Positions 13,756-23,779 of a stretch of DNA of 64,000 bases are shown here, piece after piece. A program made the translations under genes and the position numbers. The notes beneath the pieces were generated by a model. The model saw nothing but the letters and a program-made list of their open reading frames with translations, did not search any database and had not been told where the DNA came from. Location: positions 1,178,001-1,242,000 of the forward strand of contig WFMF01000009.1 in the NCBI GenBank assembly GCA_011033025.1, given 5' to 3'. Positions within the stretch are counted from its first letter, which is position 1. Each line of letters opens with the position of its first letter. This DNA is from Beroe forskalii. Taxonomy: Eukaryota; Ctenophora; Nuda; Beroida; Beroidae.

Positions 13756-13865
13756 TTAAAAAAATCCTCTGATTGAGACAGATGAAAGCTTCGTGATCTC
13801 TCTGTTGCGGTGAATCTGGAACTGGCTTCTCGCCTTCTTTGTTGTAGCAACCTGTTCTCTGACAT
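13756..13865 (-). CDS. Candidate exon, frame uncertain
   Basis: A strong acceptor (CTCTCCCCTCTGCAG) precedes 110 bp that are open in more than one frame. One frame reads VREQVATTKKARSQF and continues basic and polar to a TAA at 13756; a second frame runs 46 codons. The acceptor is the main evidence. It may belong to a minus-strand gene upstream of the 11.5-kb exons, but no phase link could be shown. Confidence 0.3.
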
Positions 13866-13869
13866 CTGC

Positions 13870-14550
13870 AGAGGGGAGAGTTGTTTAATATGGATCACCC
13901 TAACTTAATTTGGTCACTTTTTAGTCTCAAACTCTCAAAATTGTTCCATGGTAGTAATTTGATACCCTCGACCAAATAGTGCTGTTTTTAAGATTCATAT
14001 ACAGTTATATTTGCTATTCTTGCGTGGTTCATTTTACCCACACTTATTTCATGTTTTTGAAAATGTGGACAAAATGGACCACGTTCACCGGTTAATGGTG
14101 AAAAATGGACTAGTCCATATTATATTATTTTTGTAGTCCATTTTTGCACTTTCGATGAACTAAACACTACAATACCAACATTGACATTGGGACACTGACT
14201 TGATGTGCTAGAAATGGAATAAACTAAAAAATGAATACATACAATCTGCAATCATAGTGAAAAACTTTAGGTTCCTAGTTGATATAAGTCATAAATTATC
14301 ACTAGATGACTATTAATTAATCACATTGGGTTAAAACTAGCCAAGTTATTGTCCTTGAAGCTGAAGCATGCACCAAGTCGTTTGGATTTCCCTGCAGCCT
14401 GCACTGGCTTACTGGCTGAGGCAGACGAAGGACAACCTGAGATTATATAGTACTGTGAAGGCTAATATCTCGTTCATCTGGACAAACAAGTCTCAATGAG
14501 TCAGTCTCATCATGAACTTTGTCGTAAGGTTCCCACCAACACACTTCTCA
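13870..14550. other. No gene seen
   Basis: A+T-rich spacer. The pair TGGACAAAATGGACCACG and AAAAATGGACTAGTCCA near 14065-14120 is a local repeat only. Confidence 0.4.
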
Positions 14551-14555
14551 CTTTC

Positions 14556-14745
14556 TTAACTACGAATCCAACATCTGCCCATGGACAGAATGGTGATCGT
14601 ATGAGAGTTTCTGCTTACGCAGACACATAGTAAAGCCCGCAAGTTACTCCGTTGAAGTAACCACTGAGTTTCTTCTCCCTCAGACAACTCAATAAAAAGT
14701 GACCGGAGTAACTGATTGAGAGATTTTGAGTTAGATTCTATAAAA
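14556..14745 (-). pseudogene. Third, broken copy of the GHFLLSCLREK module
   Basis: On the minus strand this matches the 3' half of the exon at 14943-15357. The frame reads GHFLLSCLREKKLSGYFNGV, then TCGLYYVSA, and hits a stop where the intact copy continues for 20 more residues. DNA similarity goes on past the stop through the CCATTCTGTCCATGGGCAGATG stretch. The 5' part is not recognisable. It is a decayed partial duplicate of the neighbouring exon. Confidence 0.65.
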
Positions 14746-14942
14746 CAGAACATTGACACGAAACTTGCGATGATCAACTTCATGATTCAACTACATTAAA
14801 GGAGAATTAAAATATATTCATAATAATGTAGGATTAGATTATGAAAGCATTGAAACTTAAGCTATTAGCGAAATATCATAAAATTAAATATAATGAAACG
14901 GATAATGTAATGAAATCATGATCAAATAAACAGTCAAAAATT

Positions 14943-15357
14943 CTAATCCCATCTGCCCATGGACAGAATGGTGATGGTATGAGAATTCCTGCTCAAGAAT
15001 GCGGACACGTAATAGGGCCCGCAAGTTACTCCGTTAAAGTAACCACTCAGTTCCTTCTCCCTCAAACAGGATAGCAAAAAGTGACCCGGGGTACCAGGTG
15101 CGAAAATGTTCGTGTAGGTGTATCCCCTACACTCAATCTCCACAGAAAAAACCTTGCCCAGGTTTATTTCCATGGGCAAGTTGAGGACATTGTTTCTGAT
15201 AACTGTGTTATCCTCTATGCAGAGTTCATGTTCCCTTAACTCCGTAAACGAGGTGATCAAACACCTCCCGACGAAGTGGTAGTGGGAGGGGACTTCCAAT
15301 TCCCCTTGTCTCACACCGGTCAGCTCCCGTGCTCGCAGGAACGATGAGGTGTTCACA
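14943..15357 (-). CDS. Terminal exon of unrecognised gene (copy 2)
   Basis: A 415-nt exon with acceptor TTTCAAATTTCAG and 137 open codons to a TAG. It begins (one base into a codon) VNTSSFLRARELTG. The middle has a RCLITSFTELREHELCIEDN stretch, then PMEINLGKVFSVEIECRGYT and APGTPGHFLLSCLREKELSG, ending SRNSHTITILSMGRWD. I recognise no family. The mixed beta-type composition suggests a compact globular domain. A second copy of the core lies at 16554-16861 and a broken third at 14556-14745. The upstream neighbour at 15440-15655 is the duplicate of the exon at 17267-17485, so an ordered two-exon module has been duplicated. This is the least damaged copy of the second exon. Confidence 0.55.
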
Positions 15358-15439
15358 CTGAAATTTGAAATTCACCTTTTATTTCAAATCAAACTTTGGT
15401 GGTGGAAACAACAATAGAACCATTCGGTTGTCATATCAA

Positions 15440-15655
15440 TTAAACTCTAATTTGGAAGGTTACTTTGAAACTGTACCATTCGCTGCAAATGGTGTTCTCC
15501 TGATCCTCAAACACATTGGAGCAGTATCGACATAAAAAGAACGGTGCCTTGTCTATTGAGAAGTGCTCTTGCCGTATCGTTCTGCACCGGAACTCGTTCG
15601 TATACATCTCTACCTATACTTGCTCGCCCTTATCTATTCCATCCTCGACGTACGC
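15440..15655 (-). pseudogene. CRYC exon, copy 2, with in-frame stop
   Basis: It is in the same frame as the exon at 17267-17485 over 72 codons. Conserved parts are FLCRYCSNVFEDQENTICSE and WYSFKVTFQI. One in-frame TAG lies at 15614-15616 near the N-terminal side, in sequence otherwise alignable to copy 1. Because TATAG could also serve as an acceptor, a shortened exon starting just after it would remain open; I therefore call it probable rather than certain pseudogene. The CxxC pair could bind metal, but only two cysteines of that spacing are seen. Confidence 0.5.
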
Positions 15656-15744
15656 CTATGTTCAAAATTAAGAGCGATTACATATTATTTCAATCGTCTC
15701 CTCTCCATTCATATTGCTGTACAGTTTATACGGATAATAAGTAA

Positions 15745-16550
15745 TTAGAAATATCAACCATATACAGCGTCGAGATTAAATTAAAAATCAATAACCTAAT
15801 AACTACTCGGGGTCCGTTGATGGGAAGGGTATAGACAATTAGATTATAAGGATAGAATATCTACTTACCATGTATTCGGCTCGACGTCCATAGCGTATAG
15901 CTCTCAAAGCCGGGATCCCATTCAGCAATAAACATACGATGATTTCTATCATTCTACAGCCACTGTTGCAATGGCGCTCACCCCCGCTATAGTTTCTGAA
16001 TTGTTTAAATTCTATCTTATTTTGCGAAATATATTTTTAAGCTTTCTTGTTAAATTAGTTAAGGAATAATTACGGATACGTTATAGCATACATTCGAAAC
16101 GAAAATGAATAAACACCTTGTAAAGGGTCACTAAAACTATTTTTATTTTACCTTATCACGTCAACTGAAGCGTAGCATGGCCGGGTTTCACTTTGCTCAA
16201 GATCAGGTATGTTGTGGCTGATGCCGATGCAGGGGAAATTGGAATCATGGAAGAGAGCACGTCTAGCCTTCTCTAAAAAGGTGTAACGGTATATGAATAT
16301 TAGTTCATTAGAGACTAGAATATCTATGGTGTTCCCACAAAGAAAGGGTGTTATAAACTTATAAAGTCTAGTTATGAGACAACTCTACAGCAAAGTTAAA
16401 AATCCTCGCGAGCAAGAATCCTAAGGATATCAACACAGCAACTTGTTAGATGAATTAATGATGAATTCCGTTGAAGTCCTTTATAATCCTCATGACAATC
16501 CTGAGGGTCTCGCATGTAATAGACCAACACGAACATTATAATTAAGTAAT
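15745..16550. other. Spacer between duplicated modules, no exon supported
   Basis: A+T-rich spacer between the two copies. The ORF continuing past the donor at 16552-16553 is intron read-through. No other exon with splice borders was found. Confidence 0.4.
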
Positions 16551-16553
16551 TAC

Positions 16554-16861
16554 CTTCTACGAAAAGAGGAAAAGGTCTCTGTCTCATCATGTGCTGCGGT
16601 AATTTCCTGAAGGTTAAATTAGGGCTCATTCTCCACATGGAATTATCGACGATCTCCCAACCTTGAACAAGTCCCTTCTCCCTCAAGCATGATAACAAGA
16701 AGTGGCCTGGTGTACCGGGGGAGAAAATGATCGTGTAAGTGTGGCCTCTACACTTTATTTCCACTGAAAAAACCTTCCCAAGCTTTATCTCCATCGGTAG
16801 ATCGAGGACATTGTTCCTACTTTCCTAAGAACTGTGTTGTCCTCAATGCCAGTTCGTGCCC
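16554..16861 (-). pseudogene. GTPGHFLL exon, copy 1, frameshifted
   Basis: The 3' part is open: PMEIKLGKVFSVEIKCRGHT, then SPGTPGHFLLSCLREKGL and a copy-specific tail RMSPNLTFRKLPQHMMRQRP ending in PLFVE at an AAG/GTAATT donor. It matches copy 2 (14943-15357) closely. Upstream, IEDNTVL is recognisable, but an ~8-base AGGAAAGT insertion relative to copy 2 (near 16825) throws it out of frame. Unlike copy 2, this copy goes on to a splice donor instead of a stop. It may be a functional exon starting after the insertion, or a pseudogene. Confidence 0.45.
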
Positions 16862-16894
16862 GTTCAGCGGCAGTATCCAAGTAGCCCGACATAC

Positions 16895-16934
16895 TTAATA
16901 GACGTCTACTATCTCGATAGTAGACGTCTATTAA
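16895..16934. repeat. Perfect 40-nt palindrome
   Basis: The arms are 19 bp, starting TTAATAGACGTCTACTATC, around a 2-base centre (TC). The right arm is the exact reverse complement. A partial repeat of the same arm (AATAGACGTCTATTA) follows at 16957-16972. AGACGTCT is itself a palindrome. It could be a cruciform or hairpin, or the remnant of a short inverted-repeat element. Confidence 0.95.
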
Positions 16935-16976
16935 CACTTAATATCCACTATCTCGGTAATAGACGTCTATTAGGAG

Positions 16977-17266
16977 TTAGTGGACTCTGGGCAGAGCAAC
17001 AGATTCGAGGTAGCAGCGGAAGGCCCGGATGACACGGCGGAACTCAACCTCCGCTGCCGTCATAACCAGGTCTAGGACGTCCAGCAACTCCTCCAGGTTG
17101 GCGGCTCTGAATAACATGGTCAGATCGCCTCGAGGAGTTGCTCGCGTCTCCTTCCGGCCAAAGCTTGGTCGCGGAAGAAGACGCGCTGCAGGTAGTATTC
17201 CCTCCAGTATGGGTAGGGAGGATGGAGGGGGTGGTGGGGTCTCCAAGGCCTCAGGGTGCAGTGGGG
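16977..17266 (-). CDS. Candidate exon, proline-rich then helical
   Basis: Open for ~96 codons from just after a CCGGCTAG acceptor-like site to a TAA at 16977. The N-terminal part is LAPLHPEALETPPPPPSS, the middle is basic (RPSFGRKETRATPRG), and the C-terminal part is DLTMLFRAANLEELLDVLDL followed by a helical AEVEFRRVIRAFRCYLE. Composition is protein-like and G+C-rich against its surroundings. It lies between the two exons of copy 1 of the duplicated module and has no counterpart in copy 2. Family not recognised. Confidence 0.4.
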
Positions 17267-17485
17267 CTAGCCGGTTGGCTCTAATTTCTTAATTTGGAAT
17301 GTTACTTTGAAACTGTACCATTCGCTGCAGATGGTGTTTTCCTGATCCTCAAAGAGACTTGAGCAGAATCGGCACACGAACAACGGTGCTCCGGCCGTAT
17401 GGTTCTGCATCTGATTCCCATTGTATACAATATACATCTCAACGTATACTTCCTCACCCTTCTCAATCTCCTCCTCCACGTAAAC
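17267..17485 (-). CDS. CRFC exon, copy 1, unrecognised gene
   Basis: After acceptor GATCATAG, 72 codons are open to a TAG. The peptide runs VYVEEEIEKGEEVYVEMY, then HTAGAPLFVCRFCSSLFEDQ and ENTICSEWYSFKVTFQIKK. A CxxC pair and a third cysteine (TICSE) give a possible metal site, but it is not a pattern I can name. Similarity to copy 2 (15440-15655) ends just after FKVTFQI, so the last residues may be intronic, although no good GT donor was found there. Best read as an exon of a gene duplicated in tandem on the minus strand. Confidence 0.45.
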   Translation of the reverse strand, partial: VYVEEEIEKGEEVYVEMYIVYNGNQMQNHTAGAPLFVCRFCSSLFEDQENTICSEWYSFKVTFQIKKLEPTG

Positions 17486-17489
17486 CTAT

Positions 17490-17940
17490 GATCAATATTA
17501 TTGCTGTACAGTTAGTAATACAGGCTGTTAATTACAATCCATGAACACGTATGATTAAACTTAGTAGGTAAAACTTAGAATCTGCACCTGTTTGGATAAT
17601 GAAATTAAGTGGCCAAGTGCTACTATGTGTTCGTTAGCAAGTTACAAGTTAATTTCTGGTATTAGTATGGCGTGCAAGGAAATTCTGGTCTCAAATCATT
17701 TAAGTAATATTCAGTCAATTAGTGTATACAGAGATACATTGTATACTTGTATTAAGTCAATTGTCATTTATTCAATAAAACTGCATATCCTATGCCTTGA
17801 AAATGTCTGGTTCCATGCACATTGCACTTACCCGAAAGTTGTAGTATACTTTTGCCAAGTGTATTCTGACAAGGGGGGCCTGGGTGCAGCAACCCCCAGG
17901 ATATTCCAAAAATGAAACTCATGCAGATGCGGTGTCAGTG
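17490..17940. other. No exon supported; one repeat hairpin
   Basis: Non-coding A+T-rich DNA. Near 17880-17902 a CCTGGGTGCAGCAACCCCCAGG stretch, with a further GGGG just before it, resembles the hairpin repeat unit seen elsewhere in the window. Confidence 0.4.
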
Positions 17941-17944
17941 TTAG

Positions 17945-18452
17945 TTATATTAAGGCTAAAATGCTGTTAAGGATTGACAGGGCAGTGAATGTTAATTCCC
18001 ACAGGTGATCTAAATCCATATAACCAAACACCGGAGCTGCTAGCAAGTTAAATATTTGAGATAGGGAGTCCATGAACGCTTTTCTTTGCGTTCTTATGAA
18101 ACGCAGTGTGCTGGGCACTGAGTTGTTCTGCTTTTCCAACACAGTAGGCACTCTCCTGATAACGCTGGCAGTCGCAGTCAAAAAGTTTTTATAAATAGGA
18201 GTCAAATTTCCGGCTGTAAGCTCTCGCCCACTCAATTGCAGTATGGCAGAGTTGACACTTTGAGTCAGCCACGTGTCTCATTCTTTTGCCTCTGCAAGAA
18301 TGTGTGTATACTGTGCTGCATCCGTATGTAGTTTACACACCCTGTTGCTAAACCGATCAATCGTGCGTTCGGTTGTGTCAATGGCAATGTCCAGTAGAAC
18401 AGTGTCATCCAGGCAAAGGGACGGAAGGTCGTGCTGGATTTTCTCAGAGCAA
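17945..18452 (-). pseudogene. Long terminal exon broken by one TGA
   Basis: After a branch-like CCTAAC and an acceptor AG, one frame is open for ~169 codons apart from a single TGA at 18278-18280. Before it: LDDTVLLDIAIDTTERTIDR and HTDAAQYTHILAEAKE. After it: DTWLTQSVNSAILQLSGREL, a helical middle with QRKAFMDSLSQIFNLLAAPV, and a hydrophobic end LWELTFTALSILNSILALI at a TAA. The end looks like a C-terminal membrane anchor after a helical region. I do not recognise the family. The single stop in otherwise clean coding sequence could be a recent null allele, an assembly error or a young pseudogene. Confidence 0.55.
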
Positions 18453-18459
18453 CTCCAGG

Positions 18460-19115
18460 GATGTTAGGATGGAAACAGGTGTTGATAAGGGTGAAGTTGC
18501 TCGGGAGAGGTATTCAGTTATGTGTCTGGAAATCTGCAATCGGTTAGCACTTTAGGAATCAGAATCAACTCATGAAATATCATTTTACAGGCTATGGTGA
18601 GTCATACAGGAACATCGCTATATATTCATAGCGAATATGGAACACAAGTAAGTAGCAGGTCTAATCACCTCGGTAGCAGAACTCAATTGGGCGTTGACTG
18701 GAACTACTGATTACTTGTTCTGTTTGATCGCTGCGAGACAATCTCGATGAGCCATGACAGGTTATGTTCTGCTAAAACTTCGGCCCCTTTCCTCCAGTTT
18801 ATGAATCTTCAGTAGAGAAGACACCCGCAGCACCTGCGATTGAAATTGGTTTTAAGATTATGGTGTCGGTACCTACTGCTCTACTGCAGCTGCATGATAT
18901 TGAGCTAGTTTTGCCCCAGTTCTTATAGAGTTGTAGGTAAGAGAGCTTTGGAAAGTGAAAACTAAAAAGTCGAATTTATTACGCTACACGACTAATTTAA
19001 TAACTTACACAACTTGCATCGTCTCATTCATCCGGGCCCACGGCAAGTTGGTTATCACCGCTATACCGACCATGTGGCACACATGTTGGCACATCTTTAA
19101 GTTTACCAGCCTTCC
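18460..19115. other. No exon supported
   Basis: Intron-like or intergenic. Other frames near 19000-19120 are open past the stop of the next exon, but they do not join it in phase. Confidence 0.35.
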
Positions 19116-19120
19116 AGAGT

Positions 19121-19201
19121 TCAATACTCTGATGATGACGCACAGAAGGCTGGATATTGGATAACTTCCCGATCTGGGTCTTCCACCAATGATGGGATAA
19201 G
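19121..19201 (-). CDS. Candidate terminal exon joined to 19255-19427
   Basis: After CCTTAGCAG, the phase-0 frame reads LIPSLVEDPDREVIQYPAFC then ASSSEY and TGA: 27 codons including the stop. It is the frame that agrees with the phase-0 end of the upstream exon across a 53-bp intron. The other two frames are also open here, so a longer alternative ending is possible. Confidence 0.4.
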   Translation of the reverse strand, partial: LIPSLVEDPDREVIQYPAFCASSSEY

Positions 19202-19254
19202 CTGCTAAGGTAAATAAGTGTACAGCCAGATCTTAGAAACTATAATTCACATAC

Positions 19255-19427
19255 CTGGGTATACACAGTGACGATGAACTTTGCCAGGACTTCTATTCCT
19301 TCTTTCAGATCATCTGGATTGTCGCCTGATATGTACAGTCGTAGGAGTCGTGACGAATACGTCAACCACCGCGATGTACAGAGCTTTCCAAGCGTTGCTG
19401 TCGCTAATAAAGACCCAGAGCACTCAC
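19255..19427 (-). CDS. Exon with RWLTYSSRLLRLYIS motif
   Basis: A 173-nt exon with acceptor TTTTTATTGCATAG and donor CAG/GTATGT: two bases of a split codon plus 57 open codons. It starts ECSGSLLATATLGKLCTSRW, continues LTYSSRLLRLYISGDNPDDL and ends KEGIEVLAKFIVTVYTQ. The R-W-L-T-x-x-x-R-x-L-R-L-Y-x-S pattern with a following hydrophobic helix resembles, from memory, an uncharacterised protein family that is abundant in invertebrate genomes and may derive from transposons. That match is not verified. Upstream exons would lie beyond the satellite and gap at 19.6-22.2 kb. Confidence 0.55.
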
Positions 19428-19559
19428 CTATGCAATAAAAATAGCAATTAATCAATTTATTCGTGAGTAAGGGAGCTGTCACATATTATATCAGCATTTT
19501 TTGGACATTTCAACCTGCCCTCCCCCTCTGTCATCATTGGCAGACCCCCAGATCCAGTG

Positions 19560-21473
19560 ATTCTGCCTCCCCTATGCCGACATCAGCATATAGGACCAAC
19601 CCCCAACAAGAATACAAGACTTTATTAGATACTTAAAATTCTATCTTTATATTCCTTTATCAAGCCTCTCCTATGCCGACATCAGCATATAGGACCAACC
19701 CCCAACAAGAATACAAGACTTTATTAGATACTTAAAATTCTATCTTTATATTCCTTTATCAAGCCTCTCCTATGCCGACATCAGCATATAGGACCAACCC
19801 CAACAAGAATACAAGACTTTATTAGATACCTAAAATTCTTTATCTTTATATTCCTTTATCAAGCTAAAATTCTATCTTTATGCCGACATCAGCATATAGG
19901 ACCAACCCCCACAAGAATACAAGACTTTATTAGATACTTAAAATTCTATCTTTATATTCCTTTATCAAGCCTCTCCTATGCCGACATCAGCATATAGGAC
20001 CAACCCCCAACAAGAATACAAGACTTTATTAGATACCTAAAATTCTATCTTTATATTCCTTTATCAAGCCTCTCCTATGCCGACATCAGCATATAGGACC
20101 AACCCCCAACAAGAATACAAGACTTTATTAGATACCTAAAATTCTATCTTTATATTCCTTTATCAAGCCTCTCCCTATGCCGACATCAGCATATAGGACC
20201 AACCCCAACAAGAATACAAGACTTTATTAGATACCTAAAATTCTATCTTTATATTCCTTTATCAAGCCTCTCCTATGCCGACATCAGCATATAGGACCCA
20301 ACAAGAAACCTTTATTAGAACAAGAATACAAGACTTTATTAGATACCTAAAATTCTATCTTTATATTCCTTTATCAAGCCTCTCCTATGCCGACATCAGC
20401 ATATAGGACCAACCCCCAACAAGAATACAAGACTTTATTAGATACCTAAAATTCTATCTTTATATTCCTTTATCAAGCCTCTCCTATGCCGACATCAGCA
20501 TATAGGACCAACCCCCAACAAGAATACAAGACTTTATTAGATACCTAAAATTCTATCTTTATATTCCTTTATCAAGCCTCTCCTATGCCGACATCAGCAT
20601 ATAGGACCAACCCCCAACAAGAATACAAGACTTTATTAGATACCTAAAATTCTATATCTTTATATTCCTTTTTATCAATTTTCTTTTCAAGCCTCTCCTA
20701 TGCCGACATCAGCATATAGGACCAACCCCCAACAAGAATACAAGACTTTATTAGATACCTAAAATTCTATCTTTATATTCCTTTATCAAGCCTCTCCTAT
20801 GCCGACATCAGCATATAGACCAACCCCCAACAAGAATACCAATACAAGAACTTTATTAGATACTTAAAATTCTATCTTTATATTCCTTTATCAAGCCTCT
20901 CCTATGCCGACATCAGCATATAGGACCAACCCCCAACAAGAATACAAGACTTTATTAGATACTTAAAATTCTATCTTTATATTCCTTTATCAAGCCTCTC
21001 CTATGCCGACATCAGCATATAGGACAAACCCCAACAAGAATACAAGACTTTATTAGATACTTAAAATTCTATCTTTATATTCCTTTATATTCTCCTATGC
21101 CGACATCAGCATATAGGACCAACCCCAACAAGAATACAAGACTTTATTAGATACCTAAAATTCTATCTTTATATTCCTTTATCTTTATGCCAAGCATATA
21201 GGACCAACCCCAACAAGAATACAAGACTTTATTAGACATCAAGAACCAACCCCAACAAGAATACAAGACTTTATTAGATACTTAAAATTCTATCTTTATA
21301 TTCCTTTATCGCTCTCTCCTATGCCGACATCAGCATATAGACCAACCCCAACAAGAATACAAGACTTTATTAGATACTTAAAATTTATCTTTATATTCCT
21401 TTATCAAGCCTCTCCTATGCCGACATCAGTATTATAGGACCAACCCCAACAAGAATACAAGACTTATTAGATA
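19560..21473. repeat. 99-bp tandem satellite up to the assembly gap
   Basis: About 19 copies of a 99-bp unit: CCTCTCC starts at 19665 and again at 19764. Each unit contains CTATGCCGACATCAGCATAT, a C-rich ACCAACCCCC and an A+T-rich tail ending TTCCTTTATCAAG. Several units are shortened or internally duplicated (near 19860, 20300, 20660, 21190 and 21240). The array runs straight into the N gap, so its true length is unknown. Confidence 0.96.
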
Positions 21474-21573
21474 NNNNNNNNNNNNNNNNNNNNNNNNNNN
21501 NNNNNNNNNNNNNNNNNNNNNNNNNNNNNNNNNNNNNNNNNNNNNNNNNNNNNNNNNNNNNNNNNNNNNNNNN
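21474..21573. other. Assembly gap of 100 N
   Basis: Exactly 100 N between two different tandem arrays. A round 100 is a common placeholder, so the real distance is unknown. Confidence 1.
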
Positions 21574-22232
21574 CACCACTCTACAATTCTTGACACCACT
21601 CATTAGCCTTGACACCACTCCACAGTCCTTGAAACCACTCTATAATCCTTGACACCACTCTGTATCCTTGACACCACTCATTAGCCTTGACACCACTCCA
21701 CAGTCCTTGACACCACTCTACAATCCTTGACATCACTCATTATCCTTGACAACACTCTACAGTCCTTGACACCACTCTACAATCCTTGACACCACTCTAT
21801 ATCCTTGACACCACTCCAGAGTCCTTGACACCACTCTACCATCCTTGACATCACTCATTATCCTTGACATCACTCTACAATCCTTGACACCACTCATTAT
21901 TCTTGACACCACTCCACAGTCCATGACACCACTCCACAATCCTTGACACCACTCTGTATCCTTGACACCACCCTTTATCCTTGACACCACTCCTTATCCT
22001 TGACACCACTCTAAAATCCTTGACATCACTCCTTATCCTTGACATCACTCTTTATCCTTGACACCACTCTTTATCCTTGACACAAGTCTTTATCCTTGAC
22101 ATCACTCCTTATCTTTGACATCACTCTAAAATCATTGACATCACTCCTTATCTTTGACATCACTTCTTATCCTTGACATCACTCTACAGTCCTTGACACC
22201 ACTCATTATCCTTGACACCACTCCTTATCCTT
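21574..22232. repeat. ~19-20-bp minisatellite (CCTTGACACCACTCTAC)
   Basis: More than 30 copies of a unit close to CCTTGACACCACTCTACAA, with T/A variation (CATTAT, CTTTAT, CTACAG) in the spacer and a second form using GACATCACTC. It starts at the gap and ends at 22232. ORFs with repeated VVSRI or VKDC peptides are by-products. Confidence 0.95.
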
Positions 22233-22351
22233 GACCCTATTGCCTCCCTCGTAGTCCTGATCCTGTACGTCCAAGCTAACATCATCTGTGTGCATCTCCT
22301 ACTGGGACTTCCACCTGTAGGATGTTTGGATGGGGCCTACGACTCTCTTAC

Positions 22352-22419
22352 TGCTGTGATTTGCTGGTGAGTCACTTGTTTCAGTGGTTGATATCCAGAT
22401 GGTGCATTGTCTACTTGGT
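22352..22419 (-). CDS. Exon of unrecognised gene
   Basis: A 68-nt exon with excellent borders: acceptor CATCACCCATTTTTCAG and donor GTAAGAG. It has two bases of a split codon plus 22 codons: QVDNAPSGYQPLKQVTHQQI then TA. The peptide is polar and probably unstructured. It joins in phase with the candidate exon at 22633-22704 and would lead into the minisatellite and gap. No family assigned. Confidence 0.5.
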
Positions 22420-22632
22420 CTGAAAAATGGGTGATGTTTGCAACTGACGAGGAATATTAAAACAGATCAATTGAGTCATAGTGGCAACAATTTGTTGCCA
22501 TTTTTAAGAAGAAGAGTTCTGTAAGGAAAAATTCAAAAGCTGCTGCAAAAAGATCGAATTAAATGAGTAAATGCAGGAAATGAAATTGGAATTTGAAATT
22601 TTAGAATTAATATTTGAGGTCTGAATTTTAAC

Positions 22633-22704
22633 GAGAATTTTCTAGCTCGTGTAACTGCTGGCCGGTAACAGCTTGTAATAACGGAGGTCCTGTTCCAAGA
22701 GGTC
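22633..22704 (-). CDS. Candidate exon upstream of 22352-22419
   Basis: After ATTGTAG, the frame reads PLGTGPPLLQAVTGQQLHEL then ENS, 23 codons with split codons at both ends. The donor is weak (TCTC/GTTAAA), but its phase is the one required by the next exon. Other frames here are also partly open, so this is tentative. Confidence 0.35.
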
Positions 22705-22799
22705 CTACAATCTACAATTTTATTTAAAGCACTGTGTTCAATGAGGACATTTAGCTCTGATGCCGTGACCACCAGTGATGAGTGGATTAGTTACACACA

Positions 22800-22845
22800 C
22801 ATTCCACCACACACACACACACACACACATTCCACCACACACACG
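22800..22845. repeat. CA microsatellite, two ATTCCACCA-flanked runs
   Basis: A (CA) run of about 10 units at 22808-22828, followed by ATTCCACCACACACAC. It is a simple repeat. Confidence 0.9.
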
Positions 22846-22982
22846 TGTACTTAGGATCTTCAATCTTGAAGTGTAATTAGTGTAATTTGATACGCTAGGA
22901 CTCTAGTAGCAGTTCCCAGGGCAAAGTGTTTCGAATTAGAATTTAGATGGCTAAAGTGTACTTCAGAGTACACTGTGTAATG

Positions 22983-23093
22983 TGTACATAACATTCGCCC
23001 TGCCCCAGTTCACCACTGTGTACACACCATTCGCCCTGTCCCAGTTCACCACTCTATACACAACATTCGCCCTGCTCCAGTTCACCACTCTGA
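22983..23093. repeat. Three ~37-bp tandem copies
   Basis: Three consecutive copies of a unit containing CATTCGCCCTGCCCCAG and TTCACCACTCT, separated by TGTACACAAC-like spacers. Confidence 0.85.
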
Positions 23094-23709
23094 TTCGGGT
23101 TGGTAAAGAAACACAGCTACTCACGTAACAGGAAATTGCTGGAAATAGGAAATTAGGTGCCTATCCTCTCTCTTCAGTCTAGACTTGTTTGAAAAGTTGA
23201 GTATATTTATGATGGCGTTGAGTGCTGCAAAACCAAAAGTTATTAATTTTGTGAAACAAACCAGATCAAACAGATACTTTTTATAGAGTTTTTTAATCAA
23301 TTTGTACTAGGCAATATTATGTACTTTGAGTACTTTCCTGATCTTTACCATTTGGGCATTTGAACATTTTCAAGTCAAAGGAAAATAGAGAATTTTTAAA
23401 TTTTTCATAATCAGTGGTATCATTACCCGTGAAGTAATTGTCACCACTTTGTCACTACGAGCTGAATTCGAAACAAATGCTTCAACCATTTCACCATTAT
23501 GAGATATGGCGTAATCGCAATATACCATTTTAAATTGCCATACGCGATTAAGAAAATTTGGTGTAGACGAGTCAGTGCAAAATTGTATTATGTAGTGTGA
23601 AGTATATGTGTTTTTTGATGTATATTATATCATCAATTTCAAACCACTTATCATGGGTGTCCCGATTAGGGTCTTACACAATAATTAAATTTAAATTGTT
23701 CATTTTCAG

Positions 23710-23773
23710 GTGGCTGGTCTTCTTCTGCCCTGGAGATTTGTTCATGAAGGCATTCAAAACTGAACCATTTCAG
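23710..23773 (+). CDS. Candidate plus-strand exon
   Basis: A 64-bp segment between acceptor TTCATTTTCAG and CAG/GTGATA has one open frame, WLVFFCPGDLFMKAFKTEPF then Q. The borders are good, but a 21-codon exon is too short to classify. It could be part of the copine gene downstream or of something else; it does not match copine residues that I know. Confidence 0.3.
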
Positions 23774-23779
23774 GTGATA

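Noticed and set aside
18278..18280. Reading the TGA as selenocysteine
   Set aside because: No selenoprotein motif around it and no SECIS-like element was recognised downstream; error or mutation is simpler.
19560..22232. Regular repeats that might suggest a CRISPR array
   Set aside because: Units are contiguous with no unique spacers, and the context is eukaryotic. They are tandem satellites.
23710..23773. PGDLFMKAFK as part of an SLC1 glutamate transporter
   Set aside because: The match to the F-P-G-[ED]-L-[LF]-M-[RK] segment is only about ten residues and the continuation does not fit; kept only as an unnamed candidate exon.
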